Made by a program: the position numbers and the translations under genes. Under the pieces are notes generated by a model. The model saw nothing but the letters and a program-made list of their open reading frames with translations, was not told the DNA's origin and made no database searches. A stretch of 39,620 nt of DNA from Rhodospirillales bacterium (lineage in GTDB: Bacteria > Pseudomonadota > Alphaproteobacteria > Acetobacterales > Acetobacteraceae): positions 1 to 39,620 of the forward strand of contig JAQGHV010000105.1 in NCBI GenBank assembly GCA_028288785.1, given 5' to 3'. Below are positions 32,701-39,367 of this stretch, piece after piece. Position 1 is the stretch's first letter, and each line of letters begins with the position of its first letter.

Positions 32701-34654
32701 CGACCGCATCCTCCAGGCAGATTACGCCGGCCAAGGTCGCGGCGACGAGTTCGCCGATGCTGTGGCCGATCATGGCGGCGGGGGTGACGCCGCGGCTCAG
32801 CCAGAGCTGCGCCAGCGCGTATTCCACCGCGAAGATCGCCGGCTGCGCGACATAGGTGTCGCGGATCGCCTCGGCATTGCCGGGCGCGTCGCCGTAGAGC
32901 GTCTCGATGAGGTCGCAACCGGAGGCGCGGCGCAGCGCGGCGGCGCTGGCCTGCATGGCGTCGCGGAAGACCGGCTCCTCTCGGTAGAGGGCAGCGCCCA
33001 TGCCGGGGTATTGCGTGCCCTGGCCGGGGAACAGAAACACGACCGGGCGTGCCGCAGCAGGCGCCTCGGCGACGGAGGCGGCGGCACCATCGAGCCGCTG
33101 GGCAGCGTCGGCGAGGCTGGTAGCGATGATGGCGGCGCGGTGCGGGAAGTGGCGGCGGCCGGTGCGGAGCGTATGCGCGACATCGGCCAGCGCCGGTGCA
33201 TCCGCCGCGCGCAGGCGATCGGCCAGCGCGGCGCGGGCGGTGGCCAGGCCGACGGCACTGCGCGCCGAGACCAGAAGGATGTCACGCCCGGTCGCGGGCA
33301 CCGCGCGCGGCTGCTCCGGCGCCTGCTCCAGGCATAGATGCGCGTTGGTGCCGCCGATGCCGAGCGCGGTTACGCCCGCACGGCGCGGACCAGGGATTTC
33401 GGGCCAGGCGATGGCGCGGGAATTGACGAAGAAAGGGCTGCTCTCGAGCGCAAGCTCAGGGTTGGGCCGCTGGAAATGCGCCGTGCCAGGGATGACGCCG
33501 CTCTCGAGCGCAAGCGCCGCCTTGATCAGCCCGGCGACACCCGCCGCAGCGTCCATATGCCCGACGTTGCCCTTGAGCGAGCCGATGGCGCAGAAGCCCC
33601 GCTCCTCGGTGCCGGCACGGAACGCACGGGTCAGCCCCGCGATCTCGATGGGGTCGCCGAGCGGCGTCGCGGTGCCGTGGCATTCGACAAAGCCGATGCT
33701 CCCGGGATCGAAGCCGGCGATGGCGTGCGCGGTCATCACCAACTCGGCCTGCGGCGTCACGCTCGGGGCGGTGAAACCGACCTTGTCGGCGCCGTCATTG
33801 TTCACCGCGTGGCCCTTGATGACGGCATAGACGTGGTCGCCATCGGCCACGGCATCGGCCAGCCGCTTCAACAGCACGACGCCGGCACCGGAGCTGAAGA
33901 CCGTGCCGTTCGCATCCGCATCGAAGGGCCGGCACACGCCGTCGGGCGCGCACATCGCGCCATCCTCGGCATGGTAGCCGCGGCGCTGCGGGAAGGTGAT
34001 GGACACACCCCCGGCAAGAGCCATGTCGCACTGGTGCAGCAGCAGGCACTGCACCGCCTGCGCGGCTGCGACCAAGCCGGTGGAGCACGCAGTGAGGACG
34101 CCCATGCTCGGCCCGCGAAGGTTGAGCTTGTAGGAGACGCGCGTGGCCAGCGTGTCACCCAGCGCGCCCATGAGCGTCGCGTATTCGCCGACCTGGAACT
34201 GGCTCGTGAAGCGCTCCAGCATGGCGCGGTCGGCGGCCAGATTGTGCAGGAAGTAGGTGTTCATGCTGGCGCCCGCGAAGACGCCGACGGCGCCCTCGAT
34301 CTTGGCCGGGTCGTAGCCGGCATCCTCGAACGCCTGCCAGCAGATTTCCAGGAACACGCGGTGCTGCGGGTCGGTCAGCGCGGCCTCGCGCGGCTTCATG
34401 CCGAAGAAGGCGGCGTCGAAGGCCTCTACATCCTCGACGATACCGCGGGCGCGCACGAAGGACGGGTCGGCGCGCTCCTGCTCGGAGAAACGATCCTCGA
34501 GCTCCGCCTCGGAAAAATGGGAGATGCTGTCGTGCCCCCCGAGCAGGTTCGCCTGGAATGCGGCAACGTCCGGAGCGCCCGGGAAGCGGCCGGCCATGCC
34601 GATGATCGCGATGCCCTCGAGCGGCGCGCCGGCGAAATCCTCAGCGTCGTTCAT
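26786..34654 (-). CDS. Hybrid PKS/NRPS: KS-AT-ACP-aminotransferase-C-A-PCP
   Basis: The protein has 2622 residues. KS at about 12-440: VLTACSTGL (Cys190), VECHGTATPLGDP (His326), GNVGHMDAAAG (His366). AT at about 538-830: GHSIGE (Ser632) and SHAFHS (728-731 HAFH), both pointing to malonyl-CoA. ACP at about 915-990: LGFDSLLL (Ser950). Ala/Pro- and Gln/Met-rich linker at about 990-1100. PLP aminotransferase of the GSA type at about 1130-1560: GAYHGGFDE, IFDEVVTGFR and YGKVLGGGLPIG (Lys1396). C at about 1585-2010: HHIICDGW (1712-1719). A at about 2025-2505: FTSGSTGAPKG (2171-2181), NLYGPTETT, pocket code D2217 I L2221 Q2260 L G L I W K2500, which is the glycine code. PCP at about 2520-2595: LGADSIQL (Ser2559). 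No ketoreductase or dehydratase is present. The layout equals the beta-amino-acid module of mycosubtilin/microcystin-type systems without the methyltransferase. Confidence 0.95.
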   Translation of the reverse strand: MNDAEDFAGAPLEGIAIIGMAGRFPGAPDVAAFQANLLGGHDSISHFSEAELEDRFSEQERADPSFVRARGIVEDVEAFDAAFFGMKPREAALTDPQHRVFLEICWQAFEDAGYDPAKIEGAVGVFAGASMNTYFLHNLAADRAMLERFTSQFQVGEYATLMGALGDTLATRVSYKLNLRGPSMGVLTACSTGLVAAAQAVQCLLLHQCDMALAGGVSITFPQRRGYHAEDGAMCAPDGVCRPFDADANGTVFSSGAGVVLLKRLADAVADGDHVYAVIKGHAVNNDGADKVGFTAPSVTPQAELVMTAHAIAGFDPGSIGFVECHGTATPLGDPIEIAGLTRAFRAGTEERGFCAIGSLKGNVGHMDAAAGVAGLIKAALALESGVIPGTAHFQRPNPELALESSPFFVNSRAIAWPEIPGPRRAGVTALGIGGTNAHLCLEQAPEQPRAVPATGRDILLVSARSAVGLATARAALADRLRAADAPALADVAHTLRTGRRHFPHRAAIIATSLADAAQRLDGAAASVAEAPAAARPVVFLFPGQGTQYPGMGAALYREEPVFRDAMQASAAALRRASGCDLIETLYGDAPGNAEAIRDTYVAQPAIFAVEYALAQLWLSRGVTPAAMIGHSIGELVAATLAGVICLEDAVGLVAERGRLMAALPGGAMLAVRLPEAELLPLLRGEVALAASNGPALSVAAGPHDAIAALQRALEASEIVCRPLHTSHAFHSPMMDPILPAMRKAASRITFAGPQIPYVSTMTGDWISEADCRDPKFWARHAREPVRFAQALASLRARLPEAALLEVGPGRTLTTLARQGAAGQARVVASSLPDPDQDVSPLDTMALALGQLWVSGAAISWPIHPDARRVPLPTTPFERTRHWIEAPAASTPVPARIPAPPALPQETRVMPDQRSATARAGIIAAIEALSGEAMPDGDAGMNFLELGFDSLLLTQLAQQLRKQFAIPLSFRQLSGELNNLAALTDHVAAALPEPVGVAVAVPEAPSIAPSASVAHSTMPADGSVASLMQEQLQAMTQLMQSQLAALARMGAAAPPALGLPASTAPVAPLPAAAPATVAAAMAPAAPRRAAASADMVNRFARFQPGQQRVAVGAITPAQRVFIDELAARQDARMPGSRRSTEASRAVLADPRAAHGFRQEWKGLVYPIVVAEAQGATLRDVDGNRYIDLVNGYGATAFGHNPPFVVDAVAAQLRAGFPIGPQADLAGEVAGMIADMTGNERVSFTCTGSEAVMAALRLARAVTMRKRVVSFAGAYHGGFDEVIVRGQRIDGEPIGAPAAAGVTEEAVANMTVLEYGGQATLDWIDAHGDELAAVLVEPVQSRHPGHQPRAFLAKLREITQRHGTALIFDEVVTGFRAHPGGAQALFGIRADLATYGKVLGGGLPIGIVAGSARFMDALDGGNWNYGDDSGPETDVTVFAGTFVRHPLALAAAKAVLLHLRDQGTALHEALGARCASLVARINAMLERRGIAARAEMFGSMFHLSLSGEDRRAALLPYLMRERGVHFQEGFPCFLTTAHGDAECDAVLRAFDGSIGALQQVGILDEPAAAASVPMPAPMPELISETPREAPLTDQQMEVWLATQLGDAASCAFNESVSLSLEGSLDAMKLGAALAAAVARRDALRARFAPDGTMMRIVPPAPVSLNAEEADADTLARVLDAEARTPFDLEQGPPFRARLLRMGPASHVLVFTAHHIICDGWSLNLLMQDVAALYDGTPLAPAPSFAKLGTSGDSGSAADEYYWRAKFATLPEPLELPTDRPRPALKSFAGATFSISIDAGIHQAACRAGARHGCTGFVTLLTAFQVLMGRLAGQDEVVVGVPMAGQTLLENDGVVGHCVNFLPIRAQWHQEATIAEQLTATRAAVLDAQEHQRCTLGTIVRGLGVPRGPNRLPLTDVQFNLERLSEPEAFGSLRARLAPNPKAYVNFDLFFNLSESAEGLRLDIDYATDLFDAATVARYAGHYVRLLQAFAEDTAQTIARAPLLQASERQALLADLGRPAAIMPPVQGVHSLFQARVAISPDAIAATCGDTSWTYRALNDRADFLAAHLAARVPAGECRVGVLMERSLDMLAALLAVSKVGHAYVPLHPHHPPARLKAIMRQAGIAALFTDAASMPLDAPATVILVGPDMPEASPAQAASAIPAGDRTAYVIFTSGSTGAPKGVEVGQKALVNLLLSMARVPGFNSEDVLLATTTIAFDIAALELFLPLVTGGHVVIAEHAVAADGFVLRALLERSGATVMQATPSGWSILLDAGFRGSPRLKLLCGGEALPRDLADRLLAGGSPLWNLYGPTETTIWSACGMVAPSGPITIGEPVANTRLYVLDRHDELAPTGVPGELMIGGGGVARGYLGDPAQTAARFVPDPFAADGSRMYRTGDRARRLPDGSIELLGRVDGQVKLRGYRIELGEIEAALRRQPGIQDAAVVLRREPGRAPRLVAYVTGAAGATPDVLRGALIGLLPDYMVPAAFVALQQLPLTPNGKLDRNALPTPDATADPTADFATKAPLATERQRVLGGIWEAVLGVGPVGAADDILALGADSIQLFQIVARARGVGIQLSARDLLQRRTIATLDAYLDTATAPQAAGPVRRLPQLSDFRRRASTP

Positions 34655-36621
34655 ACTGGCCTTGCTCTGGAACCGGGCTGCAATCGGCGCAGCGCCTCGG
34701 CCTGGCGCGACGCACGCTCGCGGGCTTGGTCAACGCGCGGTGCATCGGAACGTTGCGCATTGGTCAGCAGCGCGGCGAGGCGCCGGATCGTCGGGTTCCC
34801 GAACAGCGCTACGACCGGAATGCTCCGCCCCATGCGGGTGCCGATGGCGGCCTGGATCGCCGCCACGGTCAGCGAGGTGCCGCCGAGGTCAAAAAGATTG
34901 TCGTCCAGGCCAACCGCATCGTGCCGCAGGGCGGCGCGCCAGATCGCCAGCAACTCCGCCTGCACGCGGTCATGCGGCGCTTCCGGCAGGATGGCGGCCG
35001 GGCGCGGCACGCGAGGCGCTTCCCGCAGTGCCCGGCGATCGACCTTGCCGTTCGGCGTCAGCGCCAGGCGCTCGCACCAGACGAAGACAGTGGGCACCAT
35101 GTAGGCGGGCAGCCGCTCCGCGAGATGGTGACGCAGCGCAGCGTCATCGCCGGCGACGGTGCCGGGACGCGCCACGAGATAGGCCACCAGCCGGGCGTCC
35201 CCAGGAAGGTCGTCCTGCAGCACCACCGCCTCGCGCAGGTCATGATGCGCGAGGATCGCGGCCTCGATTTCGGCCAGCTCGATGCGGTAGCCGCGCAGCT
35301 TAACCTGGTGGTCGGTGCGGCCGAGGAATTCCAGCAACCCGGCCTCGTTCCAGCGTACGCGGTCGCCGGTGCGGTAGAGCCGTTCGGCTGGACCGAACAC
35401 GGCGCGGGTCACGAAGCTCTCCGCGGTCAGCGCGTCGCGTCCGACATAGCCGATCCCAACGCCGGCGCCGCCGATCCAGAGCTCGCCGGGTTCACCGGCC
35501 GGCACCAGGCCGCCAGCCTCGTCGAGGATGACGAGGCGGACATTGTCGATCGGGCGGCCCAGCGGAACCGGCGACACCGCGCTGCGGGCGTCGAACGCCC
35601 AGGCGGTGCAAATATCGGTGCACTCCGTCGGCCCGTAGGTATTGAGGATGCGCGCCCGGCAGACGGGATCGCGCAGCCAGGGCAGCAGGCGGCCAGGGTT
35701 GATCGTCTCGCCACCGAGCACGATCCAGCGGAGCGTGCGCAGCAGCGCCGGGTTGCGTGCGCCAGGGCCTTCGAGAATGGGATAGACGGTGCTCGGAGTT
35801 CCATTGACCCAGGTTATCCCGGCCGCGGCGATGTTGGCGGCCAGCGCCTCGGGGTCGAAGGTATCGCCTTCAGGCAGGTGCAGCTCGCCGCCCGCCAGCA
35901 ACGGCGCAAACAGGTTCTTCTGGGCGGCGTCGAAGGTAACGGCACCGATCATCAACACGCGGTCGGCCGCGCTCAGCGACAGCTCGCCGGCGTACCAGTT
36001 GAGCAGGTTGGCAAAGCCGCGGTGCCGGCAGGCGACGCCCTTCGGCTGCCCCGTCGAGCCGGAGGTGTAGATGACATAGACAGGCGCATCGGGGTCCACC
36101 ACGACCGGCGGCGCATATGCGGGGCACTGCGAGATCGCAGATCCCTCGGCATCGACCAAGCAGGCCGCATGACCAGCGGGGATGAGGTGGCGTAGCGCCG
36201 CTGAGGTGATGGTCACCGCGACGGCTGCATCCTCCAGCATCCAGGCAAGGCGCGCGGCCGGCGCGCCGGTGTCGAGCGGGAGGTAGGCGGCACCGGTCTT
36301 CAGTACGGCAAGCACGGCGACCACGAGGTCGATGCCGCGCGGCAGGCAAAGTGCCACGCGTCGGCCCGGGCCCACGCCGGTATCGCTGATGTGCCAGGCA
36401 AGCTGGTTCGAGCGGGCGTCGAGCGTCGCGTAGTCCAGCGCCTCGCCGCCACAGACGACCGCAGGTCGCGATGGCTCGCGCGCGACCTGGGCCTGGAAGG
36501 CGGTCAGGAGGTGGGCAAAGTCCGGCTGCCGGCATGGTCCCTCGCCAAGCGAACGCAGGTCACCGTGCGCGCGAGCTGCCGCCTCCGCGCCCATCGCGCC
36601 ACCGGTCATCGAACCGTCCAT
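34651..36621 (-). CDS. NRPS loading protein A-PCP
   Basis: The protein has 656 residues. Adenylation domain at about 35-535: YTSGSTGQPKG (185-195, A3), NTYGPTECT (A5), GELWIGG (A6), YRTGDR (A7), GRTDHQVKLRGYRIEL (A8) and LTPNGKVDRR with Lys526 (A10). Carrier domain at about 550-625: FDLGGTSLTV with Ser583, a Thr in place of the usual Asp before the Ser. Pocket residues read D231 A K235 N273 V G T D I K526; the Asp at the first position marks an alpha-amino acid, and Asn273 and Asp336 suggest a polar side chain, but I cannot name it. There is no condensation domain, so it acts as a starter. It begins 6 nt after the stop of the ExoY-like gene and overlaps the next gene by 4 nt. Confidence 0.93.
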   Translation of the reverse strand: MDGSMTGGAMGAEAAARAHGDLRSLGEGPCRQPDFAHLLTAFQAQVAREPSRPAVVCGGEALDYATLDARSNQLAWHISDTGVGPGRRVALCLPRGIDLVVAVLAVLKTGAAYLPLDTGAPAARLAWMLEDAAVAVTITSAALRHLIPAGHAACLVDAEGSAISQCPAYAPPVVVDPDAPVYVIYTSGSTGQPKGVACRHRGFANLLNWYAGELSLSAADRVLMIGAVTFDAAQKNLFAPLLAGGELHLPEGDTFDPEALAANIAAAGITWVNGTPSTVYPILEGPGARNPALLRTLRWIVLGGETINPGRLLPWLRDPVCRARILNTYGPTECTDICTAWAFDARSAVSPVPLGRPIDNVRLVILDEAGGLVPAGEPGELWIGGAGVGIGYVGRDALTAESFVTRAVFGPAERLYRTGDRVRWNEAGLLEFLGRTDHQVKLRGYRIELAEIEAAILAHHDLREAVVLQDDLPGDARLVAYLVARPGTVAGDDAALRHHLAERLPAYMVPTVFVWCERLALTPNGKVDRRALREAPRVPRPAAILPEAPHDRVQAELLAIWRAALRHDAVGLDDNLFDLGGTSLTVAAIQAAIGTRMGRSIPVVALFGNPTIRRLAALLTNAQRSDAPRVDQARERASRQAEALRRLQPGSRARPV

Positions 36622-36627
36622 TGGACT

Positions 36628-37338
36628 TCAACGCGCGCCATCACGGCGGAGCACGGCGACCGGAGTGCGCAGCAGGATCTTCACGTCAAGCGCAAGCGAT
36701 CGTTCACGGACATAGCGCGCGTCAAGATCAATGCGCTGGCGGTAGCTGGTGTCACTACGCCCGCTGATTTGCCAAAGCCCCGTCAGACCCGGCCGCACAG
36801 AGCAGTAGATATCCGTACCCTCGGCGCCATAGTGCTCCTCGAGCTCGCTCGCGACGACGGGCCGCGGCCCCACTAGGCTCATGTCGCCACGCAGGACGTT
36901 GATCAGCTGCGGCAGTTCATCGAGGCTCGTCGAGCGCAGGAAACGGCCGAGCGGCGTGACACGCGGATCGTTCCGCAGCTTCCGGTTGATGAGCCATTCC
37001 TGGCGGGCTGCCGGATCGTCCCTGAGCAGATCCTGGAGGATGCGGTCGCCGTCGACATGCATGGTGCGGAGCTTCAGGCAATCGAACGTGCGCCCTCGCC
37101 GACCGACGCGGGGATGGCGATAAAGCACCGAGCCCGTGGTTACCCGCAGCATCACCACGAGGAGCAGGAGCAAAGGAGACAGGGCCAGGACAAGGGCCAG
37201 TGCCCCCGCAATGTCGAGCGCTCGCTTCCCGGCATCACCGGCCACGGGGTCGGACCGGCGTGTTGCCTTGGAGCCGAAACCGCCACTTCGCGCGATAGCG
37301 GGTGCAACCATGGGCGAGGATGGTGAAGACTGCTGCAT
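36628..37338 (-). CDS. ExoY-like polyprenyl-phosphate sugar phosphotransferase
   Basis: This 236-residue protein starts at ATG 37338 with GGGAGAAAG as ribosome-binding site. After KRALDIAGALALVLALSPLL (membrane hairpin, about 38-65) it shows GSVLYRHPRVGRRGRTFDC, KLRTMHVDGD, RFLRSTSLDELPQLINVL and GDMSLVGPRP, the catalytic block of the family, followed by RPGLTGLWQISGRSD and LDARYVRERSLALDVKILL. It lacks the four N-terminal membrane segments of WbaP/WcaJ, so it is the short ExoY/PglC type. It transfers a sugar-1-phosphate to undecaprenyl phosphate and starts the EPS repeat. It is the first gene of the minus-strand operon that continues into the NRPS/PKS genes. Confidence 0.93.
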   Translation of the reverse strand: MQQSSPSSPMVAPAIARSGGFGSKATRRSDPVAGDAGKRALDIAGALALVLALSPLLLLLVVMLRVTTGSVLYRHPRVGRRGRTFDCLKLRTMHVDGDRILQDLLRDDPAARQEWLINRKLRNDPRVTPLGRFLRSTSLDELPQLINVLRGDMSLVGPRPVVASELEEHYGAEGTDIYCSVRPGLTGLWQISGRSDTSYRQRIDLDARYVRERSLALDVKILLRTPVAVLRRDGAR

Positions 37339-37845
37339 GAGAACTTTCTCCCGTCCGGGGGCGACGGCGTGGGCGGCTTGGCGAGCAAATCGGGCTGAGA
37401 ACAGAACGTGTGCCAATTTCGATCCAAATCCAATTATTTAACGTGCCACATCGTATGAACACGCCACGTCCTTGAACAGTGGATTTCGCATCCGGTTGAC
37501 TCAACGCGCGGTGTTGTGACCGGTGCGATTGCGCAACTTAGGCCCCAGCCTATTGGATTTCGCGCAAATGGCTCGTGTCTTGGTACCGATCGAACGTATG
37601 AATATGATATGAATTAACTTTATGGAGATTTTGATTCTTCTATACACGCAGAGGTTGTGTTTTCTCATTAGGCGCAACGAGTTTTCCGATTCTGGTCCGA
37701 ACCGACCAGCCAGGAGGGCACCGGGCGCTGCGGTCAGCCTCTAAGAAGAGCACAACCGAAGGATTTGCCGGGGCTCATTTCAGCAGCGGAGTAATTCTGG
37801 ATTGCAAACCATTCCCCTGGGGTCTAAACTAAAATCCAAAGCATC
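37339..37845. promoter_or_regulatory. Divergent intergenic region driving the ExoY-NRPS/PKS operon (507 bp)
   Basis: This is the most AT-rich stretch of the right half, especially 37,415-37,445 and 37,590-37,680, and it contains no supported gene. It must hold the promoter of the minus-strand ExoY-NRPS/PKS operon. On that strand the run TTCATACGATGTGGCACG followed by TTAAATAATTGG (37,455-37,427) is the most promoter-like part, but no clean hexamer pair emerges. The leader of either transcript would be long (over 90 nt), which leaves room for regulation. Confidence 0.45.
37580..37608 (+). promoter_or_regulatory. Candidate sigma-70-type promoter, plus strand
   Basis: TTGGTA (37580-37585) and TATGAT (37603-37608) are separated by exactly 17 nt within an AT-rich segment. 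Reading rightwards it would produce a leader of about 230 nt before the small membrane-protein ORF at 37846. The match is four of six and five of six; there is no further evidence. Confidence 0.35.
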
Positions 37846-38040
37846 ATGGCGGCCACAATGTCTAGATTGACGGGTCGCGACAAACTGTTCGGCCCCTCTT
37901 CTCTCGAAGCAGGTGCATCGCATGAGTCCGATTCCACGCTACGCCGATCGCCGGCGCGAGGAATCATCATCGGCCTTGGATTGTCGGCAATCCTATGGCT
38001 TGCCATCGCCCTCGTCGTGATCAGACTCGTAGGTTACTGA
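37846..38040 (+). CDS. Small single-pass membrane protein (64 aa)
   Basis: This is a short ORF with a polar, charged N-terminal half and one C-terminal membrane segment, GIIIGLGLSAILWLAIALVV, ending IRLVGY. ATG 37858 (MSRLTG) is an alternative start; neither has a clear ribosome-binding site. Support comes from context: its stop codon lies within a perfect hairpin shared with the convergent outer-membrane gene, and it stands alone between two EPS genes after a plausible promoter. I do not recognise a family. A role in EPS assembly would be a guess. Confidence 0.5.
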   Translation: MAATMSRLTGRDKLFGPSSLEAGASHESDSTLRRSPARGIIIGLGLSAILWLAIALVVIRLVGY

Positions 38041-38063
38041 ACCCCCGCTCCGCGAGGGTTCAG
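38037..38063. terminator. Hairpin shared by convergent genes
   Basis: CTGAACCC (38037-38044) pairs perfectly with GGGTTCAG (38056-38063) around an 11-nt GC-rich loop. It contains the stop codon of the small membrane protein (38038-38040) and the end of the outer-membrane protein stop (38060-38062), so it can serve both transcripts. There is no T-run, as is common in this GC-rich genome. Confidence 0.6.
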
Positions 38064-39367
38064 AGGCTGATGCGCAACCGAAGGAACGCCACGTTCTGGT
38101 CGTATTCCTGGATGCCCGCCGATGCATCGAAACGTTTGACGTGCTGGTAGGTGCCGATCAGCGACAGGTTGCGGTTGATGAGCCACTGCGCTGACAGAGC
38201 CAGGATCGCGTCGGTCGCGTTTTGCGACGCGGAGCTGTACTCCCGCCGCTCATAGCTCAGCCCCGCGCCGATGATGATGTTGCGCTGCAGCTCGTGATCG
38301 ACCCGCAGGGTGCCGATGGTACGCAGGAAGCCCTCGCCGCCACTGCGGACGCTATCGTCGACGCCGCGGCGAACCACCAGGGTCAGTGTCGTCAGCTGGG
38401 TCGGTAGATATACGAACCGCGCATCGATGCCGATGCCCTCAAGCGAGCGGCGCGAGTTGTCCCTGAACTCTCGCCGCGCATAGCCGACACCGAAACTGGC
38501 CTGGTAGATCCCATCGAAATCATAGACGAAGCCGACCAGGGCCTCGAGGGTGAGGCTGTCGATGAAACGCCCGCGTCGGCCTTCCCCATCGATCTCCTCG
38601 GCACGGACGGATAGGGTCGCCGATCGCCCAGGGGAAATCGAGTACGCCAGCGTCGAGCCGGCGGCATAGGAGTTGTAGTCCACGGCAAGCGTATTGTCGG
38701 CGAGTGCGAGGTTCTCGCCGCCATCGAAAGCCACGTGACGGAACTGGCCGAAGCCCGAGAGCGACACTCGGTTGAAGGCCGTGCGCGCGGTCACGCGAGC
38801 GAGCTGTTCGTCGAAGGGCAACGGCTCCCTTGCTCCGGCACGCTGCAGGTCGAGCGTCTGGACCGAGAGGAAGCTGTGCCGCTGGGCGACTTGCAATTCG
38901 ACGCTGGACACGGAATCGATGTCATAGCGGCCAACGCCGCCGATCAACCAGTCGACGGTGTCCAGGTCCCGCTGATCCGTGTAGTTCAGCGTCTCGATAC
39001 GAGCGTTCATCCCGAGCGCATGAACGCTCCACTGGCTCTGCAGCGATGCGGCGACGCTGTTCGAAAGAACCGGGCTGCCGCGCTGGTTGCGCTCCGTGCC
39101 GAACAGGTTGTCATCATAGCCGATGCCCGTCTCGGCCGCGGCATCAAGGCGGAAGCTCCCGAGCCGGACGCCCGCCGGGTCGAACTCCGGTCGGGGGCGC
39201 GTGGTGACGGTGACACCGCGCTGAACCGCGGCCGCATCGGCCGGCTGCGCCACCGCATCGGGCGCAAGGAGGCTGCCCGCGATGGCGAGACTCGCCGCCG
39301 CGGCGGGTAGCCAGCCCGAACGGGTGGCGGGGTTTGCGCGAGGGCGTGGCGGACACCGGTTTGACAT
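38060..39367 (-). CDS. Outer-membrane beta-barrel protein (BBP2_2-like), EPS-associated
   Basis: This protein has about 435 residues. ATG 39367 gives an N-terminus with signal peptide core WLPAAAASLAIAGSLLAPDAVAQ. After a short linker come alternating amphipathic strands: RLDAAAETGIGYDDNLFGTE, SVAASLQSQWSVHALGMNAR, LALSAQWLINRNLSLIGTYQ, and the C-terminal strand NVAFLRLRISL, with the terminal hydrophobic residue expected for Bam-dependent insertion. The GIGYDDNLF pattern is typical of BBP2_2-type proteins in alphaproteobacterial EPS loci. It may form the outer-membrane exit for the polysaccharide, complementing the short OPX lipoprotein. ATG 39400 is an alternative start. Confidence 0.82.
   Translation of the reverse strand: MSNRCPPRPRANPATRSGWLPAAAASLAIAGSLLAPDAVAQPADAAAVQRGVTVTTRPRPEFDPAGVRLGSFRLDAAAETGIGYDDNLFGTERNQRGSPVLSNSVAASLQSQWSVHALGMNARIETLNYTDQRDLDTVDWLIGGVGRYDIDSVSSVELQVAQRHSFLSVQTLDLQRAGAREPLPFDEQLARVTARTAFNRVSLSGFGQFRHVAFDGGENLALADNTLAVDYNSYAAGSTLAYSISPGRSATLSVRAEEIDGEGRRGRFIDSLTLEALVGFVYDFDGIYQASFGVGYARREFRDNSRRSLEGIGIDARFVYLPTQLTTLTLVVRRGVDDSVRSGGEGFLRTIGTLRVDHELQRNIIIGAGLSYERREYSSASQNATDAILALSAQWLINRNLSLIGTYQHVKRFDASAGIQEYDQNVAFLRLRISL

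Noticed and set aside
24255-36621. Classification as a siderophore cluster because of the glycine-type A domain
   Set aside because: There is no TonB receptor, ABC importer, catechol or hydroxamate enzyme or MbtH-like gene in the window; the neighbours are EPS genes.
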